Source: Clostridiales bacterium
GTDB lineage: Bacteria; Bacillota; Clostridia; Saccharofermentanales; Saccharofermentanaceae
Direction of reading: 5' to 3'
Length of the DNA: 64,000 nt
NCBI GenBank assembly: GCA_017451265.1
Contig: JAFSPU010000003.1
Location: 1 to 64,000 of the forward strand
Part shown: positions 15,555 through 24,675 of the stretch, in pieces
How the letters are laid out: each line of letters begins with the position of its first letter
Numbering within the stretch: position 1 is the stretch's first letter
Position numbers and translations under genes: made by a program
The notes under the pieces: model-generated
Told to the model about the DNA's origin: nothing
Database searches by the model: none
The model's input: the letters and a program-made list of their open reading frames with translations, nothing else

Positions 15555-18038
15555 ATGGCAAAGTACGATGTAACAGGAATGAGCTGTGCCGCATGCCAGG
15601 CACATGTCGAGAAAGCCGTTAACGGCGTTCCCGGGGTTGAATCCTGCGCTGTTTCCCTTCTCACCAACTCCATGACGGTAGAAGGCAGCGCTTCTCCCGA
15701 CAGCATTATCAAAGCCGTCGAGGATGCAGGTTACGGCGCATCGCTGACGGGTGCCGTTAACACGCCTAAGAAAGATTCGCTCGATAACAAAGAACTGCCT
15801 GTACTTAAGAAGAGACTTATAAGTTCCGTGATTATTCTTCTGATTCTCATGTACTTCTCGATGGGCGTACATATGTGGGGCTGGCCCTCACCCGCCTTCA
15901 TTGGGCATAACATGGTTGCATCCGGGATCTTCCAGATGCTGCTTTCAGGCATCGTAATGGTTATCAACCAGAAGTTTTTTATAAGCGGATCCAAGGCTGT
16001 CATGCACGGCGCACCTAACATGGATACTCTGGTGGCTATGGGATCCGGCGTATCCTTCCTATACAGCGTTTATCAACTGATCAATATGAGCAATTCAGCA
16101 AGTCATACTGATATGCCTGCGCTTTACTTCGAATCAGCCGCGATGATCGTCACTCTCATCACCATAGGCAAGCTTCTAGAATCCATATCCAAAGGCCGCA
16201 CTACTAATGCGCTTAAATCACTTATGGATCTTGCCCCGCAGAGCGCAACAGTTATACGTAATGATAAAGAAGTGACCGTACCTGTTGAAGAGGTCGCCGC
16301 AGGAGATGTATTCATCGTTAAGCCCGGTGATAAGATCCCTGTCGACGGCGTTGTTATCGAAGGATTAAGTGCAATAAACGAAGCTGCACTTACAGGAGAA
16401 TCCGTTCCTGTTGATAAGGAGCCGGGCGACAAAGTATCAGCCGCAACGGTTAATCAATCAGGTTTCCTAAAATGCAAAGCTACCCGCGTAGGCGAAGATA
16501 CAACTTTATCCCAGATCATTAAGATGGTCAGCGATTCGGCAGCAACCAAAGCCCCTATTGCAAGGACCGCTGATAAAATATCGGGGATATTCGTTCCCGT
16601 TGTACTGTTAATCGCAGCTGTTGTAACTGTGATCTGGCTGGTCATTGGACAAGACTTAAGTTTTTCCCTCACCAGAGGCATTGCGGTGCTTGTCGTAAGC
16701 TGTCCCTGTGCATTAGGACTTGCCACACCTGTTGCGATAATGGCAGGAAACGGACTCGGCGCCAAGAACGGTATTCTTTTCAAGACTTCAGAAGCTTTAG
16801 AGCAAACCGGCAGAACATCAATAGTTGCTTTGGATAAGACAGGGACTATCACCAAAGGCGAGCCTTCGGTTACTGACGTCTTCACCGCTTCGGGAATCGA
16901 TAAGGATGAATTGATCAGAATCGCAGCAAGTCTGGAGAGCAAGTCCGAGCACCCGCTCGCCAAAGCCGTTGTCGCCTGTTCTGATGACAGATACGAGTGC
17001 ACTGATTTTACTGCCGTCCCCGGCAATGGGCTTACAGGCACAGTAAGAGGCAAAAAAACATTCGGCGGAAACAAAGAATATATAACAAAGCTTGTAACAG
17101 TTCCCGATGAGGCGATATCAGAATCAGTCAGACTTTCCGGCGAAGGCAAGACTCCCCTCTTCTTCGCTTGTGACGGTAAATTCATCGGAATAATTGCAGT
17201 TGCCGACACGATCAAGGAAGAAGCTTCCAAAGCGATCAGAGAGCTTCATAACATGGGAATCAAAACAGTTATGCTTACCGGCGATAATGAGAGAACAGCG
17301 AATGCAATCGCTGCCAAAGCCGGAGTAGATAAGGTTATCGCAGGAGTGCTGCCGGACGGCAAAGATAAAGTAATCAGAGAACTTCAAAAGTACGGTAAAG
17401 TCGCGATGGTCGGTGACGGCATCAACGACGCGCCTGCCCTTACCAGCGCTGACATCGGCATTGCGATAGGAGCAGGAACAGACGTTGCAATAGACGCAGC
17501 CGATGTAGTACTCGTTAAGTCCAAGCTCACAGACGTACCTGCAGCGATCAGGCTTTCCAGAAGAACCGTTACGATAATCCATGAGAATCTGTTCTGGGCA
17601 TTTATCTATAACATTCTTCTCATACCAGTAGCTTCCGGCGCACTCTACAGTCTGGGTATAATAATGAAACCAGTCCTCGGTGCCGCAGCCATGAGCATTT
17701 CGAGTTTTACCGTGTGCATGAACGCACTGAGGATCAACCTTTTCGACGTGTCTTCTTCAAGGCACGACAAACGCTTAAGCAAGCCCGCGGAGCTTCCGCA
17801 GGAAATAACAGGAGGTATCAGAAAAATGGCAACAAAAACAATCAATATCGAGGGCATGATGTGCAAGCATTGCGAGAAGGCAGTAAGAAACGCTCTTATG
17901 GCCATCCCCGGTGTAATTACCGCTGAGGCTTCACACGAGGCCGGCAACGCAGTGATCGAGATCGACGGCGATGTTACCGACGAGATCATCACAAAGACTA
18001 TTACGGAACTGGATTATCAGGTAACCGGAATTAACTGA
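15555..18038 (+). CDS. copA: Copper-exporting P1B-type ATPase with N- and C-terminal HMA domains
   Basis: This 827-residue ATP-driven Cu(I) exporter sits in the cytoplasmic membrane. Its order is: N-terminal HMA domain with GMSCAAC (Cys11, Cys14); two to four helices; actuator TGES; the transport helix with Cys383-Pro-Cys385; phosphorylation site DKTGT (Asp427); TGDN; hinge GDGINDAP; and the last membrane pair. A second HMA domain follows at residues 758-827, with GMMCKHC (Cys770, Cys773). A C-terminal HMA is uncommon for CopA. A perfect AGGAGGT and an in-frame ATG lie right at its border, see the nested copZ entry. It is controlled with csoR, and its stop directly abuts the stop of the convergent gene. 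Confidence 0.95.
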   Translation: MAKYDVTGMSCAACQAHVEKAVNGVPGVESCAVSLLTNSMTVEGSASPDSIIKAVEDAGYGASLTGAVNTPKKDSLDNKELPVLKKRLISSVIILLILMYFSMGVHMWGWPSPAFIGHNMVASGIFQMLLSGIVMVINQKFFISGSKAVMHGAPNMDTLVAMGSGVSFLYSVYQLINMSNSASHTDMPALYFESAAMIVTLITIGKLLESISKGRTTNALKSLMDLAPQSATVIRNDKEVTVPVEEVAAGDVFIVKPGDKIPVDGVVIEGLSAINEAALTGESVPVDKEPGDKVSAATVNQSGFLKCKATRVGEDTTLSQIIKMVSDSAATKAPIARTADKISGIFVPVVLLIAAVVTVIWLVIGQDLSFSLTRGIAVLVVSCPCALGLATPVAIMAGNGLGAKNGILFKTSEALEQTGRTSIVALDKTGTITKGEPSVTDVFTASGIDKDELIRIAASLESKSEHPLAKAVVACSDDRYECTDFTAVPGNGLTGTVRGKKTFGGNKEYITKLVTVPDEAISESVRLSGEGKTPLFFACDGKFIGIIAVADTIKEEASKAIRELHNMGIKTVMLTGDNERTANAIAAKAGVDKVIAGVLPDGKDKVIRELQKYGKVAMVGDGINDAPALTSADIGIAIGAGTDVAIDAADVVLVKSKLTDVPAAIRLSRRTVTIIHENLFWAFIYNILLIPVASGALYSLGIIMKPVLGAAAMSISSFTVCMNALRINLFDVSSSRHDKRLSKPAELPQEITGGIRKMATKTINIEGMMCKHCEKAVRNALMAIPGVITAEASHEAGNAVIEIDGDVTDEIITKTITELDYQVTGIN
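17826..18038 (+). CDS. copZ: Nested copper chaperone CopZ (internal start inside copA)
   Basis: Seen in the sequence: within copA, in the same frame, AGGAGGT at 17810-17816 lies nine bases before ATG at 17826. That ATG opens exactly at the first residue of an HMA domain. Translation from here yields a 70-residue protein starting MATKTINIEGMMCKHCEKAV, which has the size and motif of a free CopZ Cu(I) chaperone. Known: E. coli makes a CopZ-like product from copA by ribosomal frameshifting, and many Firmicutes have separate copA and copZ. Inferred: internal initiation makes free CopZ in addition to the fused domain. The alternative is a recent copA-copZ fusion with a leftover ribosome site. Confidence 0.7.
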   Translation: MATKTINIEGMMCKHCEKAVRNALMAIPGVITAEASHEAGNAVIEIDGDVTDEIITKTITELDYQVTGIN

Positions 18039-20912
18039 TCACTTAGGGATCTCGATAACCATATACTCGCCTGCCTGAAGGACAAGACGCAGTCCCAGGC
18101 GGTCGAGATCTCTTTCCATGAGCAAGTCACCGTGTGACGAGTATCTTCTGTAAGAACCGTCAGCGGTATTATAAGCGTCACTGAGCACTACAAACTGCTG
18201 CAGCTCGTCCGAATGGTTGGCAATAACAATACATATACTTTCAGGCTTATCTATAAGAAGAGTCTCGCAGGCCGCGTCAAAGTCCTCTGCAGTGAACCTT
18301 GAAGTCTGATCGAGCGGAGCCATAGTCTCACAGAACATGGTATCGCCGCCGATGATGGGCCTGAGCGTAGCAATAAGCCTGCAGGACTGCATATCGGAAT
18401 CGATCATGATGAGGTCAGCATACATATTCTCAGCTCTTATGATAGCCGATACGATGTCAGCACAGTCATAAGCCCCCTGCTCCACACTGTCGCCTATCCT
18501 TACGGTAGAAACAAACTCACCGCCTCCTGAGCCACCGTTACGGTTACGGGGAGCGTTGTAGATCATATTATCGATAGCGGTATAAACCGAATCGACGAAC
18601 GAAAGCTCACCCTCTTCACCCTGCACGATATCAAGCACTACTCCTGAAGCGTGCCTGTCTGCATCAGACAGCATAATGCCGCCCTCATATGTCATGCCGT
18701 CGATAAAGACGATCCTGTCCTTAATCTCGATATAGAACTCAGACTTGGCAAAAAGGCTCATTACATAGGACACATAAGCACCGCGCTGGGAATCAGTCAG
18801 GAACGTGCCGTCCAGATCGCTTATCTCAACATAGATCGTATCGAACTGCCTGCTCCAGGGAAGCGCCGTGCCGTTATCTATCCTTCGCTTACCGTAAGCG
18901 TCTGAAACTGAACCGCACAGGTAACCCAGGAACTCGTTGACATCTGTCTGGGATACAGAAGATCCCATAACGATCCAGGGGTTGGCCCCGGAATTCTTAC
19001 TTAAAAGAAGCTCGCGCTCAAGAGAGAATGCGCTTATGCCGTAATATGTCTCCTCACAGAAACCGTCGCTTCCCGGAACGGTGGAACTGAACCTTAATGC
19101 AGACGGCGCACAGGCAGTCATCTCATCAGCAAAGTCAGTGGGAACAGAATTGATATCATAGCGGTCGAGGCCGAGGTATGCGTTGAAGATATTAATAACA
19201 GCATCACCCTCGAAAGATATATTAAAGCGCAATGTCTCATCAGTAAGCATTGTATCCGTTACCGCAAACACATACGAATAAGATCTCGGCAGCGAATCAA
19301 TATCAGTAACGTAAAGTCCCTGCTCACCGAACGTCTCACCGTTAAGCCAGATATAGCATTCGGCGCCTTCTGTATCGGAAGAAAGTGAGACTTCGATACG
19401 GTAGAAAAGATTATTCTCGAAAAGCTCAGCTGAAGTTCCGTCAAGCTCCACGGACATAGCATGTACACCGCTTCCCGTTCCTACGAGGCTGACGCCCTGA
19501 GACTGCGATATCAGGTGAGTATCTCCATAAAGATCCCAGACTTCGGAATCAAACCTGGAATGCTCGATGATACATGTATCACCCGCCATTACGACACCGT
19601 CAGCTACAGGTACATCTACGAGAACCGCTGACTTAAGCGATGATTCATAAAGCGTATTGCCGCTTCTTATAAGATATCTGTCAGAACCGTAATTCATAAT
19701 GTAGTCTACTGAGATACCGGTGAGTCCCAAGGACCTAGGCGTGCCGGTCTCGATGGGGACATAATAAGCCTGACTGTCTGAAGTTACTGCAATAACGGCG
19801 TCATCGCCGGAAGCACAGATACTCACAGGTTCGATAGATGAAATATCGCAGGAAGTAAGCTCCGGGGCATCCCCTTCCATTCCGATCCTTACAAGTCTTC
19901 CATAAGACGTAAGGACATATGCCTCGTTAATGCCGCCCTCCATATCAGCGATAGTCTCGCCCTCGCGCATATATTCGGCAAACTCATCAAGGTGCGCAAA
20001 GAACAGACCGTTATGGCTTACATAAATATCATTGCCGGAGGAATATGCCATGTACCCCTGTCCGGACACAGTAAACTCCGCCTGCGCATCAGCAACTTCG
20101 GTACATCCGGAAGCTGTCAGAGAAACAGCAGAACCGTCAGATAAGAAAACAACGATATTACCGTTAGCTGAAGCAATACGGTTAACGCTGACACCTTCAG
20201 AAATGCCGCAGGAACCAAACAAAGAGAAAGGACCTGAATCAGTAGATACATATATCTCTCCCACAGAAGTAACTGCATAGACTGACAATCCTTCTGAACA
20301 GATATCAATTACAGGCATTTCTATTCCGCTTAATTCGGGATAAACAGCAGCATCCGTGATCAAACTGCCGCTTGCCGTAAGAAGATAAAGATAACCGGAA
20401 TACTCCGCTGTCTTAATAACAGGATCATTTATCCACAGAGCTGACGAATCCTCAAGAGCAACCGGTACACCGAATACAGTCTCGGTAAAACCGACGGCAG
20501 TACCGGAATAACGAAGGCCCATCTTACCATTTGCGTCTATGGCAAGTATCTCCACATTATCTCCGAAAGACAATTCAGAGAAAGACGATGTAACTGAAGG
20601 ATCAAAATAAATACTGTTACCGCTTACCTCGGTTATCTGAGCGGACAGATTATCACTGAACTTTCCGAAGAAAGGATTCTCAATAAGATTCGCATCCGGA
20701 ACATCAACGACGTTGATTCCGACTCCTTCTGTATGCTTGGAAGTAAGTTCAGCTGATGCCCTGATTCTGGGAAGCTCCGCGCGGCTTCCGAAGAAACCGA
20801 TAAACATAAGAAAGAGCATTGAAGTAAGCAATATCAGCGTAATCAGAACGATTACGAGGAATATCCTTCTTTTATGAAGATTTCCGAATCTGAAGCGTGC
20901 GAGTCTGTTCAT
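18039..20912 (-). CDS. Large membrane-anchored extracytoplasmic protein of unknown function
   Basis: This 957-residue protein has a basic N-terminus and one strong helix (about residues 16-42), so nearly all of it lies outside the cell. Residues 100-450 show repeated strand units (GYLYLLTASGSL, GEIYVSTDSG, NDIYVSHNGLF, GNTLYESSL), consistent with a beta-propeller. Residues about 450-590 look like a jelly-roll or carbohydrate-binding sandwich. Residues 620-957 are alpha/beta, ending in a short beta domain (LRLVLQAGEYMVIEIPK). The last part reminds me of arabinofuranosidase-type glycosidases, but I find no catalytic pair I would defend. The stop abuts copA, and the start overlaps the upstream CPBP gene by four bases. 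A surface glycan or wall role is a guess. Confidence 0.65.
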   Translation of the reverse strand: MNRLARFRFGNLHKRRIFLVIVLITLILLTSMLFLMFIGFFGSRAELPRIRASAELTSKHTEGVGINVVDVPDANLIENPFFGKFSDNLSAQITEVSGNSIYFDPSVTSSFSELSFGDNVEILAIDANGKMGLRYSGTAVGFTETVFGVPVALEDSSALWINDPVIKTAEYSGYLYLLTASGSLITDAAVYPELSGIEMPVIDICSEGLSVYAVTSVGEIYVSTDSGPFSLFGSCGISEGVSVNRIASANGNIVVFLSDGSAVSLTASGCTEVADAQAEFTVSGQGYMAYSSGNDIYVSHNGLFFAHLDEFAEYMREGETIADMEGGINEAYVLTSYGRLVRIGMEGDAPELTSCDISSIEPVSICASGDDAVIAVTSDSQAYYVPIETGTPRSLGLTGISVDYIMNYGSDRYLIRSGNTLYESSLKSAVLVDVPVADGVVMAGDTCIIEHSRFDSEVWDLYGDTHLISQSQGVSLVGTGSGVHAMSVELDGTSAELFENNLFYRIEVSLSSDTEGAECYIWLNGETFGEQGLYVTDIDSLPRSYSYVFAVTDTMLTDETLRFNISFEGDAVINIFNAYLGLDRYDINSVPTDFADEMTACAPSALRFSSTVPGSDGFCEETYYGISAFSLERELLLSKNSGANPWIVMGSSVSQTDVNEFLGYLCGSVSDAYGKRRIDNGTALPWSRQFDTIYVEISDLDGTFLTDSQRGAYVSYVMSLFAKSEFYIEIKDRIVFIDGMTYEGGIMLSDADRHASGVVLDIVQGEEGELSFVDSVYTAIDNMIYNAPRNRNGGSGGGEFVSTVRIGDSVEQGAYDCADIVSAIIRAENMYADLIMIDSDMQSCRLIATLRPIIGGDTMFCETMAPLDQTSRFTAEDFDAACETLLIDKPESICIVIANHSDELQQFVVLSDAYNTADGSYRRYSSHGDLLMERDLDRLGLRLVLQAGEYMVIEIPK

Positions 20913-21799
20913 GCGAATTCCTCTTCGTCTTCAGCTTCCGTAACCGGAGCCTCTTTCTTACTGTTCTCCTGATAAAGCTTTACCATCAGTATAAAAGCTG
21001 CAAACGCAGGGATTATGCATACTATCTCGACCATCGATGCATGTAATCTCAAATTATAAGTATCCATAGTCGTTCCAAGCACGCCGCTCTCCAGCAAAGA
21101 GAAAAGCGATGACCCGATTAGATTGAACAAAGCATGAACCAGGTATGAGATCCATATAGATCCTGAATAATGATATACAAGACAGAGCGCTATACCGCAG
21201 AACACCGCATAACCCACATGGATCGATACTCCATGCAAAAGTCCGAATATCAGGGATGATAATACTGCAGCTAAAACAGGATGCATCTTCTCTCTTAACT
21301 CACCGAACACGGCACCCCTGAAAGCCAATTCCTCCGCCAGAGGGACGATCAGAACGGATGCTGTGAAATCGAGGAGTGAATCCCATGCAGGAACTGCCGT
21401 TACCTCTACAGAAGTGAATCTGTCGATTCGTTCCGCATATACTGCAACATCTTCAGCAACCTTCTGAAAATGCTCAGATAAGAAGATCACCAAATACATA
21501 TAGACTGTTACGATACCAAGAAGTCCGAATGCGATTACAACGGCTGCAATGTAATTAAACAGCTCAGAACGGCCGGCAATGATCAGTCTTTCTCTTTTGT
21601 AAGACCTGATAATGTTATAAACAACGAAAGCGCCGACGATGATCAGTCCGTACACAGCCGAAAACAGGCCCTGATAGATAGTTGTATCAAGACCAAAAGT
21701 ATTAAATGCCTTGATAACGGCAAGCTGTATAAGAACGAACAGAAAAACGGCGATTAGAACTCTGAATGCTACGCCGAGATAATCTATTACCTTATTCAT
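20909..21799 (-). CDS. CPBP family intramembrane metalloprotease
   Basis: This 296-residue multi-pass protein carries the full CPBP motif set: EELAFRG near residue 155 (Glu-Glu-x3-Arg), FGLLHG near residue 190 and LVHALFN near residue 235. It is predicted to be active. It is coupled by a four-base overlap to the large surface protein downstream, which suggests it could process or shed that protein, though this is inference. The C-terminus is a short acidic cytoplasmic tail. Confidence 0.88.
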   Translation of the reverse strand: MNKVIDYLGVAFRVLIAVFLFVLIQLAVIKAFNTFGLDTTIYQGLFSAVYGLIIVGAFVVYNIIRSYKRERLIIAGRSELFNYIAAVVIAFGLLGIVTVYMYLVIFLSEHFQKVAEDVAVYAERIDRFTSVEVTAVPAWDSLLDFTASVLIVPLAEELAFRGAVFGELREKMHPVLAAVLSSLIFGLLHGVSIHVGYAVFCGIALCLVYHYSGSIWISYLVHALFNLIGSSLFSLLESGVLGTTMDTYNLRLHASMVEIVCIIPAFAAFILMVKLYQENSKKEAPVTEAEDEEEFA

Positions 21800-21805
21800 G
21801 ACTTA

Positions 21806-22195
21806 TCAGCGCACTCCGACACGGTCCTGTCTTCCCGGAGCATCGGAATCATAATAACGTCTCATAAACAAAGAGAAGGCGACCTCAAGCTCATTCTTAT
21901 CTCTGATAGAGATAAAGATCTGGTCGCCCTTCTCATTGAATTTAGTCTCCATGATAACGAGTTCGGGATTATCGTGGTTCCCGTTGTCGGGAGCATAGTT
22001 ATACATAACGATGTACTCCTTCTCTTTGTAGAAGAAGTCATCGATGACCGAGAGGAAATAGTCTTTATTAGTCGATACATCACGGATAACGATAAGCTCG
22101 TCCTCAGCGCCGGTCTTCTTACGGCTTATGATCGGAGTCTTATCCTTAATACCGATGAGACTTTTAAAGAAACCTGTCCTCTGATTGGTCTTCAT
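21806..22195 (-). CDS. DUF1292-like protein
   Basis: This 129-residue soluble protein resembles the DUF1292 (YrzB) family. It has the strand pattern KDYFLSVIDDFFYKEKEYIV, then VIMETKF and an acidic ending DKNELEVAFSLFMRRY. It starts directly after the stop of another DUF1292 gene, so it may be a diverged tandem duplicate. Function is unknown. Confidence 0.7.
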   Translation of the reverse strand: MKTNQRTGFFKSLIGIKDKTPIISRKKTGAEDELIVIRDVSTNKDYFLSVIDDFFYKEKEYIVMYNYAPDNGNHDNPELVIMETKFNEKGDQIFISIRDKNELEVAFSLFMRRYYDSDAPGRQDRVGVR

Positions 22196-22474
22196 TTACT
22201 CTTCGGAACCGTCCTGCTCTTCCTCAGCTTCATCGCAGAGGCTGTCATAGAAATCATAAACAGCATCCTCTTCTGACTCATCAAGGGACTCGAGCATGAT
22301 ATCATCTCCGTCCTCGATCATCTCAAGGATAACTACCTCAGCCTCATCCTCATTCTCTTCAAGAGTAAGGAAAACGCCGAAGCTTCTGTCTTCCATATCA
22401 AAATTATCGATAATGCGAAGCTTTACTTCCTCGCCTGTCTCTTCATTAACCAATGTGATGATATCTTCGTCCAT
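22196..22474 (-). CDS. DUF1292 (YrzB family) protein
   Basis: This 92-residue very acidic protein shows the DUF1292 pattern: ITLVNEETGEEVKLRIIDNF, then FGVFLTLEEN and an acidic C-terminal helix. In Bacillus the family member yrzB follows yrzL (ireB) and yrrK (ruvX), the same order as here. That strongly supports the call, but function is unknown. GGAGACC precedes the start. Confidence 0.88.
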   Translation of the reverse strand: MDEDIITLVNEETGEEVKLRIIDNFDMEDRSFGVFLTLEENEDEAEVVILEMIEDGDDIMLESLDESEEDAVYDFYDSLCDEAEEEQDGSEE

Positions 22475-22530
22475 ACCGGTCTCCTTTATTATTAATCTTT
22501 AACCTATTAATTCTAACATAAATATAAGTA

Positions 22531-22956
22531 TTATCGCAGTGTCTCCAGGTAATCGGCCAGAATGATCTCAGCTGCCACCTGATCTATTACCTTCTTCTGT
22601 TTCTTGGCAGTTCTTCCTATGTCCTGCATAAATCTGGATGCGAGAACGGTCGTATATCTTTCGTCCTTCATGATAGGAGTGATACCCGTACGAGTCTCGA
22701 TCTTCTTGCCGAATTCCACAGCCGCTTCCTCGGTATGAGAAACAGTGCCGTCAGTCCTGGAGGGTTTGCCAAGAATGATACCCGTTACATTATTCTCTTT
22801 AACGATCTCTACGATCCTATTTACGGCCCATGTATCATCCAGGCCGTTCCAGTTTACAGTCTCACAGCCTGAAGCAGTTATCCACAGCTCATCGGACAAA
22901 GCCACACCTATGTGCTTCATACCGAAATCAATTCCCATCCATCTTCCTTTACTCAT
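22531..22956 (-). CDS. ruvX: RuvX/YqgF Holliday-junction-resolvase-fold nuclease
   Basis: This 141-residue RNase H-fold protein starts with the catalytic strand WMGIDFGMKHIGVAL (Asp10), followed by GKPSRTDGTVS and a C-terminal VIDQVAAEIILADYL with its Asp. The family acts in pre-16S rRNA 5' end maturation (YqgF) and as a putative Holliday junction resolvase. The Firmicute context ireB-ruvX-DUF1292 is conserved. Confidence 0.95.
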   Translation of the reverse strand: MSKGRWMGIDFGMKHIGVALSDELWITASGCETVNWNGLDDTWAVNRIVEIVKENNVTGIILGKPSRTDGTVSHTEEAAVEFGKKIETRTGITPIMKDERYTTVLASRFMQDIGRTAKKQKKVIDQVAAEIILADYLETLR

Positions 22957-22984
22957 GCTAAAATCCTTTCCGCGTCAGCTTAAA

Positions 22985-23016
22985 TAAAAAAGCGGCACCT
23001 TAATCCCAAGTGCCGC
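22985..23016 (-). terminator. Terminator or attenuator between ireB and ruvX
   Basis: The stem GCGGCAC/GTGCCGC with a loop of eleven bases is followed on the minus strand by TTTTTTATTTA. It ends transcription of ireB ahead of ruvX, so ruvX may have its own start or rely on readthrough. Confidence 0.85.
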
Positions 23017-23040
23017 CTTTATACCATACATCGGTCTTTA

Positions 23041-23295
23041 TCACAACTTGCTGCAGTATTCGGAGATAATAACCTCAAGCAGCTCGTCTCTGTCTATTCT
23101 CTTGATAACGCCTCTGGCACCCTTATAGCTGGTGATATAAGTAGGATCGCCCGAGATGAAGTAACCGACCAGCTGATTGATCGGATTATAACCCTTCTCT
23201 TTCAGCGCATAGAGAACATAGGTCATAAGCTCTCTTGCATTGGCTGACTTATCAACAGAAAAATTAAACTTAGTAGTCTCTGTATCCAACTTCAT
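23041..23295 (-). CDS. ireB: IreB family regulatory phosphoprotein
   Basis: This 84-residue protein of the IreB/YrzL (DUF965) family includes SANARELMTYVLYALKEKGY and NQLVGYFISGDPTYITSY. In Enterococcus IreB is a substrate of the PASTA kinase IreK and tunes cephalosporin resistance. It has the expected length and its usual neighbour ruvX. The N-terminal Thr residues (TETTK) are the likely phosphosites by analogy. Confidence 0.95.
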   Translation of the reverse strand: MKLDTETTKFNFSVDKSANARELMTYVLYALKEKGYNPINQLVGYFISGDPTYITSYKGARGVIKRIDRDELLEVIISEYCSKL

Positions 23296-23364
23296 AAACC
23301 TCGAATCTATCTATAGATTCATTCTACCATACTGAAAACAAAAAATATAAGTATTTTTTATATT

Positions 23365-24675
23365 TTAAAAAACTTTACAAATGACCGCGGAATACATATT
23401 CCCGGTGGCCTTAACCTTAGTAACCGTACCTATTTCAAGCTGCCTGTCATGTGACACCATGGCCTTCACATACTCCCGCGTATACCCCACATACATATCA
23501 TCGTGGTCTGTTTCGATCAGTACTTCCAGCTCTTTTCCTATCTGCGCCTCGGCAAAATGCGCTTCCTGCTCGTCAGAAAGCTTACGCAGAATCTCACATC
23601 TTTCCTTCTTCATGGTCCCGTCAACCTGCGGCATAGCAGCGGCTTTCGTGCCCTTTCTCACTGAATACGGAAACACATGCACCTTATCGACATGAGCAGT
23701 CTTAACGAATTCCATCGTCTCATTAAACTCTTCGTCAGTCTCCCCAGGGAAACCGACGATAATATCTGTAGTAAGCTTCATGGTCGGAAACTGTTCACGT
23801 AAAAGCTTCACCTTCTCAAGATAAAGCTTCGTATCATACTTCCTGTTCATCCTCTTAAGCACCGTGTCGCTTCCGCTTTGCAGTGACAGATGAAAATGCG
23901 GGCACAGTTTACCGATCTTGCCGAGCTCCCTTATGAACTCTTCTGACAAACTTGAAGGCTCAAGCGATCCTATCCTTATCCTCTGAATCCCATCAATCTC
24001 CGCGATATCCTGAAGCACACCCAGAAACGACTCTATCCCCTCGCCTCTGTCCGAGCCGTAAGAGCACACCTCAATACCGGAGACAATGATCTCCCTGAAG
24101 CCTGCAGCAGCGAGGTTATTAGCCTCTTCACGTATACTCTCGCGGGGCCTTGAAGCCACGCGGCCTCTCGCAAAGGGGATAATGCAGTAGGTGCAGAAGT
24201 TATTGCAGCCGTCTTCTATCTTCATGAAAGCACGGCTTCCCTCAGGCGATACTATGGTGCCGAAGTCATGGTACTCATCATGGTGCGATAAAGAAGGACG
24301 CTCGTGCGAAGCCTTGTGCGTTACCTCCCGCCTTGCAGCCAGAAACTCTTCCACGCGGTTTACGATCTCATTCTTGTCGCGCGTGCCGAGGACTATGTCA
24401 GCATCGAGCTCGCCGTCTGCCATCTCAGACGCGCACCCCATGGCAACGATGACAGCACCGGGATTAAGCCTTGCCGCGCCTCTTAAGTTCTGCCTGGACT
24501 TGCGGTCAGCTTCCCCTGTCACAGTGCATGTGTTGATAACGCAGATGTCGGCCTCAGTCACTTCTGTCGTGCACTCGAAGCCCGCGGATAAAAACAGCTC
24601 GCGTGCCGCATCAGTCTCATACTGATTGACACGGCACCCGAGCGTGTAAAAATAGACTTTTCCTTTGGAAGACAT
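23365..24675 (-). CDS. mtaB: tRNA (ct6A/t6A37) methylthiotransferase MtaB
   Basis: This 436-residue radical SAM enzyme adds a methylthio group to t6A37 of ANN-reading tRNAs. Its order is: N-terminal UPF0004 domain (GCRVNQYET, with Cys residues in VINTCTVT and MGCASE) for the auxiliary cluster; radical SAM CxxxCxxC in CNNFCTYC near residue 150; and a C-terminal TRAM domain. The MtaB branch is preferred over RimO and MiaB by the short N-terminus and GCRVNQYE opening. The start overlaps the aspS stop by one base (TAATG). Confidence 0.93.
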   Translation of the reverse strand: MSSKGKVYFYTLGCRVNQYETDAARELFLSAGFECTTEVTEADICVINTCTVTGEADRKSRQNLRGAARLNPGAVIVAMGCASEMADGELDADIVLGTRDKNEIVNRVEEFLAARREVTHKASHERPSLSHHDEYHDFGTIVSPEGSRAFMKIEDGCNNFCTYCIIPFARGRVASRPRESIREEANNLAAAGFREIIVSGIEVCSYGSDRGEGIESFLGVLQDIAEIDGIQRIRIGSLEPSSLSEEFIRELGKIGKLCPHFHLSLQSGSDTVLKRMNRKYDTKLYLEKVKLLREQFPTMKLTTDIIVGFPGETDEEFNETMEFVKTAHVDKVHVFPYSVRKGTKAAAMPQVDGTMKKERCEILRKLSDEQEAHFAEAQIGKELEVLIETDHDDMYVGYTREYVKAMVSHDRQLEIGTVTKVKATGNMYSAVICKVF

